Shown: one piece after another, positions 3,701-10,277 of the stretch | Position numbering within the stretch: position 1 is the first letter of the stretch | Layout: the number at the start of each line of letters is the position of its first letter | Made by a program: the position numbers and the translations under genes | The notes under the pieces: generated by a model | Told to the model about the DNA's origin: nothing | Databases searched by the model: none | The model's input: the letters and a program-made list of their open reading frames with translations, nothing else | Source: Syntrophomonas sp964422685 | GTDB lineage: Bacteria > Bacillota > Syntrophomonadia > Syntrophomonadales > Syntrophomonadaceae | Length of the DNA: 10,277 nt | NCBI GenBank assembly: GCA_964422685.1 | Contig: CAYRCG010000075.1 | Coordinates: forward strand, 1 to 10,277 | Direction: 5' to 3'

Positions 3701-6700
3701 ATGCTGCAACAAGTTCTGAAACGACGCCTGGTGGTGGGCCTCACCGTACTACTTATTCTTTTAAGCGGTATTATAACCTTTTATCAGCTCCCCCGCCGGG
3801 AAATACCCCTTATCGAACATCCCATGGCATTAATCACTACCGTTTATCCGGGGGCGACCGCCCAGCAGGTTGAACAATATGTTACCGGGCGAATCGAAGC
3901 CGAGCTTTCCGGGGTTAGCGGTATAAAAGAAAGCAGTTCCCGTTCCCTGTCCGGTCTATCACAGGTTACCATAAAAGCCGAATCCGAAAAGGATAATAGC
4001 AAGGTATGGAATCAGGTGCAGCAAAAGCTGAAACTGGCCCAAGCTGAATTTCCCGAAGGGGTGCAGGAACCCCTTATGGAGACTGATTTGCAGTTGCAGG
4101 GGGTATCCATTTACCAGATAGTAGCGGAAGAAGTGGGCGATTTATATGCTTTGGACAAATTACTAGATAAATGGGAAATGGTTTTCAATAAATTGCCGGG
4201 GCTTGCTCAGGTGCAGATACAGGGCTTACCGGAGCGGGAAATAGTTTTGGAGGTAGACCCAGCCAGGATGCTGGCGGCAGGCCTCAGCCCCAACCGGATA
4301 ATAGCCGCCCTGCAAAAGGAAATCAGGCCTTCCCCGCCGGGCAAGTGGAATTTAGATGACACTATTTATCAACTGCGAGTAGAGCAGTCCGTAGACTTTA
4401 GCGAATTGCTAGATTTGCCGCTAACCGGCACATCAGCTAAGCTGCGCCTGGGCGATATAGCTGAAATCAAAGAAATATACCCGGCCGAGAGGGAAATGGT
4501 TACCTACCAGGGCAAACCGTCTATTTCCTTAAGCTTCTTTGCCGGTTCAGGGATAGATTTGGTGAAAGTTGACCGGGAGGTAGCCCGAGCCATCACCCAA
4601 ATGAAGCAAGATTTGCCCGAAACCCTGCGGATTGAACAGGTATATACCCAGGCGGTGGCTATAAGCGAAATGTTTCATAGCCTGGGTTTTGCTTTTTTAT
4701 TAGCTATGCTTTTCGTGGTCTTAATATCATCCGCCGGTTTAAATCGTTATGCTTCTATGGGAGTTGTAATAACTATCCCTCTGGCGCTTTGCGGGGGCAT
4801 GTTGGTCCTGCCCCTGGTTAATGTGGACCTGAACCAGATTTCCCTTATCGCCTTTATTGTCGTCTTAGGCATATTAGTTGACGACAGTATTGTGGTGAAT
4901 GAAAATATAAGCCGTTATCGAGCCCAGCAAAATGACATAGCTGCTTCTGTTCTGGAAGGCACCCGCGAAGTCGCCACCTCTGTAATCGTTTCCACCCTCA
5001 TAATTGTATTTGCTTTCTCCCCTTTGCTTTTCTTGTCCGGCGGAGCCGGAGACTTCATCCGACCTTTGCCGGCGGTCATTATTTCCACCATAACTGCCTC
5101 TACCTTGGCGGCCCTTTTCTTTACTCCCGTCTATCGCCATTGGCTGGGGGAAAGGATGCCGGAGGGGAAAAGCGAAGCACGCAACGGCTGGTTGGATCGA
5201 CAACTAACGCAATTACAAGCCCATTATGCGGACAAGATTCTGCCCTTTGTTTTGCATAAACCTCGGCTTTATGCGACTCTATGCCTCCTGATAAGCCTAC
5301 TGGCTTTTGCCTGCATACCCTTGATGCCTAAGGAATTTTTTCCGGATGTGGAGAGGGAGGAGATATTTATTGAAATAGAATTGCCCCTATCTAATTCAGT
5401 TGAAGCCACACGGGAAAAAGTAGGCGAAATAGAAAGCTATATTCTCCGAGAAGCCGGAATCAGAGAAGTAAATTCTTTCTATGCTACTTCCATGCCGCGG
5501 ATATTCGGCATGAGCAGCGCCACCGCCGTGGGGCAAAACTGTGCCAATATGCTGGTTTTTGTTGATAGTAAGGAGGTTAAAGCTCGCTATATGAAAGACC
5601 GGCTCAACCGGAAATTAAACCAGGCTTTTCCCTTAGCCAGTTTTAGCTTTGCCGTAGTGGAATCGGGACCGCCTATCGGCGCGCCTTTAGCTTTACGCCT
5701 TACCGGCGATTCTTTGCAGGAGCTGCAGGCTATAAGTGATGAAATGCGGCAGCTACTCCTGGAGCAAGACGGAGTTCTCAACGTCAATGATGACTTCGGT
5801 TTACCTAGCCCCTCATTGATTTTTGTTCCTGATGAGCCTTCCCTGCGATTGCATAATGCCAGCCAACAACAGTTAGGCGAGGCTCTGCGCCTCTACGGTG
5901 AGGGCATGAAAATTGGCCAATTCGACAATGGCAGCCGATTGGCGGACCTGCGCATGCGCTATAAAGACAGGGTAAAGGGAATAAACCAGGATTTATCTCG
6001 CTTAGTCCTGTTTAACGAAGGAGGCGAAGCCCTGCCTTTTGATAGTGTAGCTCAACCACAGACCAGGTTGGAATCAGCCCACATCACCCACCTTAATAGC
6101 CAGCGCAGTAATACTATCCGGGCCTATTTGGATGCCTCCACCCCGGCGGAAAAACTCCTTAGCGGGGTTGAGAACGGTCTGGATGAAGCGCTGCAAAGCT
6201 ACCCCGGCATTCAATTAGAATACAAGGGAGAATCCGCCGCGAGAGCCGAAGTGTTCCTGGAAATCGGTAAGATATTCCTGGTGGTTCTTTTCCTATTATT
6301 ATTGGTTATTATAATCCAGTTTAATTCTTTAACCTTGCCTCTGATTATTTTAGCCACCGTCTTTCTAAGCAGCTCCGGCGCCCTTTACAGCCTGTTCGTT
6401 ACTCGTACACCTCTGGGCTTTATGGCCCTGATGGGGATAGTAAGCCTGGCCGGAGTGGTGGTAAGGAACGGGGTTATCCTAATAGAGTTTATGGAGCAAA
6501 AGACAAAGGGTGGAATGACTTTGGAAGAAGCGGTATTGCAGGCGGGCTTCCAGCGTTTGCGGCCGATACTGCTCACTGTAGGAACCTCCTTTTTCGGCTT
6601 AATGCCTTTGGCTTTAGGCAAGAATCTGCTTTTTAAACCTTTGGCTATATGTATCGCAGGCGGTCTGCTATATTCCACCTTGCTTACTTTGGTCCTGATA

Positions 6701-6778
6701 CCTTGCCTTTATTATCTATATAGGAGGAATAAAGGAGATGAAGGAGGAGGGATAGTCGGGGCCCCAAGTCAAGGGTAA
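3701..6778 (+). CDS. RND efflux transporter permease (AcrB/SwrC-type)
   Basis: A 1,025-residue proton-driven inner-membrane exporter, normal length for the HAE/AcrB-type RND family. TM1 is about residues 10-29, followed by the first porter half (VYPGATAQQVEQYV at 48-61). TM2-6 occupy about 325-475, including the TM4 motif GILVDDSIVVNEN, with proton-relay Asp394 and Asp395. TM7 is about 523-542, after which comes LMPKEFFPDVEREE (541-554), the second porter half including GPPIGAPLALRLTGDS, and TM8-12 from about 856 to 1007. In the TM10 motif GVVVRNGVILIEF, Arg922 stands where AcrB has Lys940. AAGGAAGGA (3685-3693) inside the end of the adaptor gene provides its ribosome binding site. Exported substrate is unknown: drugs, metals, lipids and surfactants are all possible. 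Confidence 0.95.
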   Translation: MLQQVLKRRLVVGLTVLLILLSGIITFYQLPRREIPLIEHPMALITTVYPGATAQQVEQYVTGRIEAELSGVSGIKESSSRSLSGLSQVTIKAESEKDNSKVWNQVQQKLKLAQAEFPEGVQEPLMETDLQLQGVSIYQIVAEEVGDLYALDKLLDKWEMVFNKLPGLAQVQIQGLPEREIVLEVDPARMLAAGLSPNRIIAALQKEIRPSPPGKWNLDDTIYQLRVEQSVDFSELLDLPLTGTSAKLRLGDIAEIKEIYPAEREMVTYQGKPSISLSFFAGSGIDLVKVDREVARAITQMKQDLPETLRIEQVYTQAVAISEMFHSLGFAFLLAMLFVVLISSAGLNRYASMGVVITIPLALCGGMLVLPLVNVDLNQISLIAFIVVLGILVDDSIVVNENISRYRAQQNDIAASVLEGTREVATSVIVSTLIIVFAFSPLLFLSGGAGDFIRPLPAVIISTITASTLAALFFTPVYRHWLGERMPEGKSEARNGWLDRQLTQLQAHYADKILPFVLHKPRLYATLCLLISLLAFACIPLMPKEFFPDVEREEIFIEIELPLSNSVEATREKVGEIESYILREAGIREVNSFYATSMPRIFGMSSATAVGQNCANMLVFVDSKEVKARYMKDRLNRKLNQAFPLASFSFAVVESGPPIGAPLALRLTGDSLQELQAISDEMRQLLLEQDGVLNVNDDFGLPSPSLIFVPDEPSLRLHNASQQQLGEALRLYGEGMKIGQFDNGSRLADLRMRYKDRVKGINQDLSRLVLFNEGGEALPFDSVAQPQTRLESAHITHLNSQRSNTIRAYLDASTPAEKLLSGVENGLDEALQSYPGIQLEYKGESAARAEVFLEIGKIFLVVLFLLLLVIIIQFNSLTLPLIILATVFLSSSGALYSLFVTRTPLGFMALMGIVSLAGVVVRNGVILIEFMEQKTKGGMTLEEAVLQAGFQRLRPILLTVGTSFFGLMPLALGKNLLFKPLAICIAGGLLYSTLLTLVLIPCLYYLYRRNKGDEGGGIVGAPSQG

Positions 6779-6833
6779 ATATTAATAGTCAAAGCTCCGG
6801 GAGCTAAGCCTGGGATAACATGCTTAATTCTAG

Positions 6834-6847
6834 TGATTTAGAAATCA
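6834..6847. repeat. Short inverted repeat upstream of the propeller gene
   Basis: TGATTT (6834-6839) and AAATCA (6842-6847) form a perfect 6-bp inverted repeat around AG, in AT-rich sequence between the RND permease and the propeller gene. It could be an operator, or chance in an AT-rich spacer. No clear promoter was found for the downstream gene. Confidence 0.3.
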
Positions 6848-6903
6848 ATAGTTTTAATTCATTTCCCTGAATCTACGATAACAATAACAGTGGTGAAGTT
6901 TTG

Positions 6904-6932
6904 CCCGGGGTATGGTTATTCAATTCCCCGGG
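6904..6932. repeat. GC-rich inverted repeat in the 5' leader of the propeller gene
   Basis: CCCGGGG (6904-6910) and CCCCGGG (6926-6932) are exact inverted copies with a 15-base loop, ending 36 bases before the chosen start at 6969. No T-run follows, so a terminator is unlikely. If transcribed, it would make a leader hairpin just upstream of the ribosome binding site. Confidence 0.5.
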
Positions 6933-6968
6933 GATCCCAGACAAAGAATGTTAAAGGAGCATATAAGA

Positions 6969-8183
6969 ATGAAAACCGAAGGGCGTATGAATTTAATAAT
7001 TGCCTTGGCAATGGTATTATTCTTCACGCTAAGCTTTCCTCCCGCTGGCGAAGCCGCCAGTAAGCTGGAGCGCTTTTCCGCGCTTGAGGAAGCAGATAAG
7101 CCATGTCAATTAATATGGAAGCTATCCGGCTTGGGTAAACTATCTGCGGATATTATCTCGGCCCCTAATGGCAGATTGTTGGTTAATTCCAACAATAAGC
7201 TGAGCTGTTATAATAATGAAGGGGGGCTGGAATGGGAGATATCCAACCCCGGTAAGGGTGCAATTGGGACCCCGGTTTTGACTGATACCGGGAGCATTTA
7301 TTTTGCCGCTGGTTCGCTGCTGCAGGAGGGCAAACTGAATGGAGCCTTGGGTTGGAGTGTTTCTGTTTATGCCGAGGGGAAGGGGCAGAAAACGGCCTAT
7401 CTGGCGCGCGGACCGGGCAATATATTGTACTTGCCTTTGCCTGATGCCCTTTATGCGGTTGATACCTTGGGGCACTATGTCTGGATGCTTTCTCCCTGGG
7501 AATCGGTTGACGGGAAAACCAGCAAACTGATTAACCCCAGAACAATCATCGCCTGTACCGCTGATAAAGAGGCTTTTTATGTTATTTTTGGTGAAAAGTC
7601 CGGTAATTATAGATTGGCAGCGATAAATGCCCGGGGGGAATACCTGTGGAAATACTGGTTAGGGGATATTAGTTTTGCCTCTCTTTTAACGGATGGTGAG
7701 GGGACACTTTACGCTGTGGCGAATTTTAAAAAATCAGCCAAGGGAGGTTCTGGCAGTTCCAAGGCAAAGTTAAACCAGGCTAAAGTGTATTGCTTCCGGA
7801 ACGATTGCGGGAATACCCCCATTTGGAGCAGTTCTTTTTCTATTAGCGATCAGATCGCGTCGGTAACCCTGGATGATAATAACTTGTATTTTACCGGCAG
7901 CAATAAGTTATATGTCCTCGATAAGGTAAAAGGAAAAACACTTTGGGATACGCCGTTAGCTAAGCTGGTATCCCCCCCGGCGGTTAGTCCTAGCGGCTAT
8001 ATCTATGGCGGCAGCAGTGAAGGTTATATTTATGCTTTAAAGCCGTCGGGTCGTTTGGCCTGGTACCGTGAATTGGACGGGGCGGTGGAAAGGGCACCTT
8101 TGCTGGGGACGGATGGCTATATATATGTTCATACTGCTAAAGGGAGCCTTTATAAAGCCAAGGATAATTTTAGGGAGAGTTAA
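6969..8183 (+). CDS. Secreted PQQ-like beta-propeller protein
   Basis: A 404-residue protein. Residues 1-29 form a signal peptide with hydrophobic core LIIALAMVLFFTLSF and a likely cleavage at GEA-AS. The rest is repeated beta blades of the PQQ/quinoprotein-like type: NGRLLVNSNNKLSCYNNEGG at 67-86, NILYLPLPDALYAVDTLGHY at 151-170, KLYVLDKVKGKTLWDTPL at 313-330, SGYIYGGSSEGYIYALKPSG at 342-361 and DGYIYVHTAKGSLYKAKD at 382-399. The final blades resemble the PQQ_2 family most closely. Upstream ATG 6912 is rejected: ATG 6969 has AAAGGAG (6953-6959) and gives a clean signal peptide. A Gly/Ser/Lys insertion at about 255-268 interrupts the repeats. No enzyme active site is recognisable, so a structural or binding surface role is more likely than a PQQ-dependent dehydrogenase. 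Confidence 0.85.
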   Translation: MKTEGRMNLIIALAMVLFFTLSFPPAGEAASKLERFSALEEADKPCQLIWKLSGLGKLSADIISAPNGRLLVNSNNKLSCYNNEGGLEWEISNPGKGAIGTPVLTDTGSIYFAAGSLLQEGKLNGALGWSVSVYAEGKGQKTAYLARGPGNILYLPLPDALYAVDTLGHYVWMLSPWESVDGKTSKLINPRTIIACTADKEAFYVIFGEKSGNYRLAAINARGEYLWKYWLGDISFASLLTDGEGTLYAVANFKKSAKGGSGSSKAKLNQAKVYCFRNDCGNTPIWSSSFSISDQIASVTLDDNNLYFTGSNKLYVLDKVKGKTLWDTPLAKLVSPPAVSPSGYIYGGSSEGYIYALKPSGRLAWYRELDGAVERAPLLGTDGYIYVHTAKGSLYKAKDNFRES

Positions 8184-8196
8184 TAAGTCGTAAGCT

Positions 8197-8300
8197 GTGA
8201 GGGGTAATGCTCCTCGCAATGACGGGGTGATCGCTGCGCTCCCTCGCAATTTCCAAACGCGGTGCATTCTGGGCTTTAGCGAGGAATCTTTACCCGCAGT
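8197..8300. repeat. Scrambled remnants of the 1-90 element family
   Basis: GCTCCTCGCAATGAC at 8209-8223 is the exact reverse complement of bases 2-16. TCGCTGCGCTCCCTCGCAAT (8231-8250) is a second degenerate arm. GCGAGGAATCTT (8279-8290) is the reverse complement of AAGATTCCTCGC (64-75). A GTGAGGGGTAA stretch (8197-8207) recalls the heptad repeat at 373. The pieces are out of order compared with the first element, which suggests nested insertion or decay. No gene lies here. Confidence 0.6.
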
Positions 8301-8336
8301 TTTCATTGATGCTTGCTGCTACCAGATTATGTGTGA

Positions 8337-8345
8337 TGGTATAAA
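8337..8345 (+). promoter_or_regulatory. Possible extended -10 promoter of the SLH gene
   Basis: TGGTATAAA (8337-8345) has an extended -10 TGn element followed by TATAAA. No -35 box with correct spacing is obvious, which extended -10 promoters tolerate. It is about 28 bases before the ATG at 8373. Confidence 0.35.
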
Positions 8346-8372
8346 GTGGAACACAATAAAAAAGGGGTAAAT

Positions 8373-9980
8373 ATGATTATTTTTAGACGCAAAACAAAAT
8401 GGCGATTAAGCATAGTAGCAAGCTGGCTATTTCTCTTTATACTTTGGCTGCCGACAGCTTCGGTTCTAGCTTTCTCCGATTTGGAGGGACATTGGTCCAA
8501 GGCGGCAGTCAGCCGGGCGGCAACCTTGGATTTTATCAAGGGTTACCCTGATAATACCTTTTGGCCGGAAAAGGATATAAGCCAGTTAGAAAGCCTGGTT
8601 TTGTTTATGGGAGCCATGGATTTGGGCAACGAGAAAACATCTGCTAAAAAAGTCAAAATAGAAGCTCCCCGGCCACTTAATATCCCGGAGGTTCCCTGGG
8701 GGCAAAGTTATATGGATGCAGCAGTAGAAAGAGGCCTTTTAGATGATAAATGGCGCTCCGGTTTCCGGGCTGATCAACCGGCTAGCCGGGGTCAGGTGGT
8801 TTCTTTGCTTTGTCATCTTTTGCAATTACCGATTTCTGATTCTTCTTCTGTCGGACATGATACCTTCTCCGATCTAGGCGCTACTTCTTCCGAATATAAA
8901 TCATATATTACGGCTCTAACCCGGGCAGGGATTATGCGAGGTTATGGAGATGGCACCTTCCGGCCGGAAGGCAGCCTGAAACGCAGTGAGGCGGCGGTCC
9001 TTTTAAGCAGCTTAATGGAACAGAAATGGGTCAAGGCTGACACCTCGCGGATAATGGAAGGATGGGTAGAAAAGATCATAATAGATAAAAACCAAAAGGA
9101 AGTTGAGTTGCGTTCTTTATCCGGGGTGAAGAAAGTAAAGGTTGACCAAGATTTGCAATGTTTTACAACAGCGGGGGAATGTTCGTTATCTGATATTCGC
9201 AATTACCGGGTAGAGGTATTATTGAACCAGAAAAAGCAGGCCGCTTGCATCTTTGTGCTGGAAAAGAAGAAATTTATTGCTATGGAGGACAAGATAACCG
9301 GAACAGTCAAATCTATTCTAATGGGTAATGATAACCTTTTGGTAATCAGCGATTTGAATTGTGAGGAGAGAAGACTAGCATTGTCTTGGGGGGCCTTACT
9401 TGATAGCGAAGGAAAGGCCAAGGCTAAGGATTTTACTGTTTTAAAGCCCGGTACTTTCATCACGGCTGAATTGGCTGAAGGACAGGTGCAGAAGGTCACG
9501 ATTTTAGATACGAAAACAATTTCCGGCACTATTCAAGATTTAAGCGGGCGCAGACTAAGCTTGGCGAATAAGGGCTCCGGCGGTAAGATCGGTAAACCGG
9601 AGTGGTTTAATTATTGGGATCGGGCCCGGATGGTGGATAAAGATGGCCGGGCTATTGGGGGGGTTTTGAGAGGGGATTCTATTAAGGTTACTTATCTTGA
9701 CCCTATACCCGGGGAAATAGATGATGAAATACCATTAGAGATAACGCTTACCTCCCGGCCCAAAGTGAAAATAGTAAAGGCCGAGGTGGAAAAACTCAGC
9801 ACTACGGAATATTATAATAAGCTGACCGTAAAGAAGAACAAAGATTATGATGTAGATAAAACGGCGCTAGTCTATTCTTCTGGCGGTACTGCAATCCAAT
9901 TTAGCGCTCTGAGTGCCGGTGACAAGGTGGAAATGGAAGTGGACGGAGCCGGAGTGGTAGTAAAGATTAACGTTCTATAA
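8373..9980 (+). CDS. S-layer-homology (SLH) domain surface protein
   Basis: A 535-residue secreted protein. Residues 1-33 are a signal peptide (basic start, then LSIVASWLFLFILWLPTASV, cleavage after VLA). Three SLH domains follow: about 34-80 (FSDLEGHWSKAAVSRAA, KGYPDNTFWPE), 106-153 (a diverged copy with SYMDAAVERGLLDD and FRADQPASRG) and 163-216 (TFSDLG, GYGDGTFRPEGSLKRSEAA). SLH domains anchor proteins to pyruvylated secondary cell-wall polymers. From about 228 to the end, the protein is beta-rich and looks like four diverged units of about 70 residues. The start is ATG 8373, with AAAGGGG (8361-8367) close by, rather than the in-frame GTG at 8346. It lies about 190 bases after the propeller gene with repeat debris between, so co-transcription is uncertain. 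It likely has a structural or binding role at the cell surface. Confidence 0.92.
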   Translation: MIIFRRKTKWRLSIVASWLFLFILWLPTASVLAFSDLEGHWSKAAVSRAATLDFIKGYPDNTFWPEKDISQLESLVLFMGAMDLGNEKTSAKKVKIEAPRPLNIPEVPWGQSYMDAAVERGLLDDKWRSGFRADQPASRGQVVSLLCHLLQLPISDSSSVGHDTFSDLGATSSEYKSYITALTRAGIMRGYGDGTFRPEGSLKRSEAAVLLSSLMEQKWVKADTSRIMEGWVEKIIIDKNQKEVELRSLSGVKKVKVDQDLQCFTTAGECSLSDIRNYRVEVLLNQKKQAACIFVLEKKKFIAMEDKITGTVKSILMGNDNLLVISDLNCEERRLALSWGALLDSEGKAKAKDFTVLKPGTFITAELAEGQVQKVTILDTKTISGTIQDLSGRRLSLANKGSGGKIGKPEWFNYWDRARMVDKDGRAIGGVLRGDSIKVTYLDPIPGEIDDEIPLEITLTSRPKVKIVKAEVEKLSTTEYYNKLTVKKNKDYDVDKTALVYSSGGTAIQFSALSAGDKVEMEVDGAGVVVKINVL

Positions 9981-10109
9981 TAGCTGCTGTTCTGTTTTTC
10001 CACATACAAATTCATATCATTATGTTAGCAATTTCTAGTTTGCCCTATTATATGCTTGCCAGGACGCGTATTTAGTATTATTATTGGATAGCTGAGGTCA
10101 ATAATTTAC

Positions 10110-10138
10110 TTGAAATGGTTCGGCAGAAAAGTTATAAT
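10110..10138 (+). promoter_or_regulatory. Promoter of the tRNA-Gly/tRNA-Arg cluster
   Basis: TTGAAA (10110-10115) and consensus TATAAT (10133-10138) are 17 bases apart, with the tRNA-Gly start 11 bases later. It is the same box sequences and spacing as the tRNA-Leu promoter. Confidence 0.85.
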
Positions 10139-10149
10139 ACTCTTTGTGG

Positions 10150-10224
<75 letters not shown>

Positions 10225-10230
10225 TTTTAT

Positions 10231-10277
10231 GTCCCCGTAGCTCAGCAGGACAGAGCAACGGCCTTCTAAGCCGTGGG
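10231..10277 (+). tRNA. tRNA-Arg (anticodon TCT), cut by the window end
   Basis: The 5' part of a tRNA: acceptor start GTCCCCG, D-arm GCTCAGCAGGACAGAGC, and anticodon stem ACGGC/GCCGT around loop CTTCTAA with anticodon TCT (10265-10267). The T-arm and 3' acceptor lie beyond the window. It shares the promoter of tRNA-Gly. Confidence 0.93.

Noticed and set aside
3003..3744. Two - strand open frames of 148 and 140 residues
   Set aside because: They are shadows of the adaptor gene, which has full family domain order and a strong ribosome binding site.
6721..6755. Strong AGGAGG and ATG at the end of the permease gene, hinting at a further coupled gene
   Set aside because: The frame from the ATG at 6737 stops after five codons; no downstream gene uses it. 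It is probably incidental to the Glu/Gly-rich tail.
6793..6805. AGCTCCGGGAGCT as a terminator after the RND permease
   Set aside because: The palindrome is short with a tiny loop and no T-run follows.

Overview
The window looks like chromosome from a low-to-mid GC Clostridia-type Bacillota, possibly a Syntrophomonas/Peptococcaceae relative. The evidence is strong AGGAGG-like ribosome binding sites, TTGAAA-17-TATAAT tRNA promoters, CCA-encoded tRNAs, an S-layer-homology (SLH) protein, a DUF134/DUF5320-type metal-cluster-associated gene set, and intergenic repeats of kinds common in such genomes. The genus is inference. All protein genes are on the + strand; only tRNA-Leu is on the - strand.

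Layout. Bases 1-421 hold an inverted-repeat element (1-90), a GC-rich stretch without a convincing gene, nested inverted repeats (284-327) and a CCTCACC heptad array (373-400). A small helical hypothetical protein follows (422-658), then about 300 bases without a gene. Bases 969-2084 form a compact module: a strong promoter overlapped by a 12-bp palindrome and a related site, a glycine-rich six-cysteine zinc-ribbon protein, a DUF5320-like glycine/arginine-rich protein, a hairpin terminator, and a DUF134 HTH regulator with a Cys/His-rich tail. A terminator usable from both strands separates this from a convergent tRNA-Leu(TAG). Bases 2202-2598 hold repeat fragments, including a perfect 21-bp tandem duplication, and the promoter of a two-gene RND efflux operon: lipoprotein adaptor (2599-3699) and inner-membrane permease (3701-6778). 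Two predicted secreted proteins follow: a PQQ-like beta-propeller protein (6969-8183) and an SLH-anchored protein with a repetitive beta-rich C-terminal half (8373-9980). The window closes with tRNA-Gly(TCC) and a cut tRNA-Arg(TCT).

How the genes may work together. The DUF134 module looks self-contained: a putative regulator with metal-ligand-rich ends next to two short proteins that share an MPxxDxTGP-like start, all downstream of one promoter/operator. The RND pair is an export pump with no outer-membrane channel gene nearby. The propeller and SLH proteins suggest an S-layer-bearing cell surface. I see no clearly new defence or mobile system; the best candidate for an under-described system is the DUF134-linked module.
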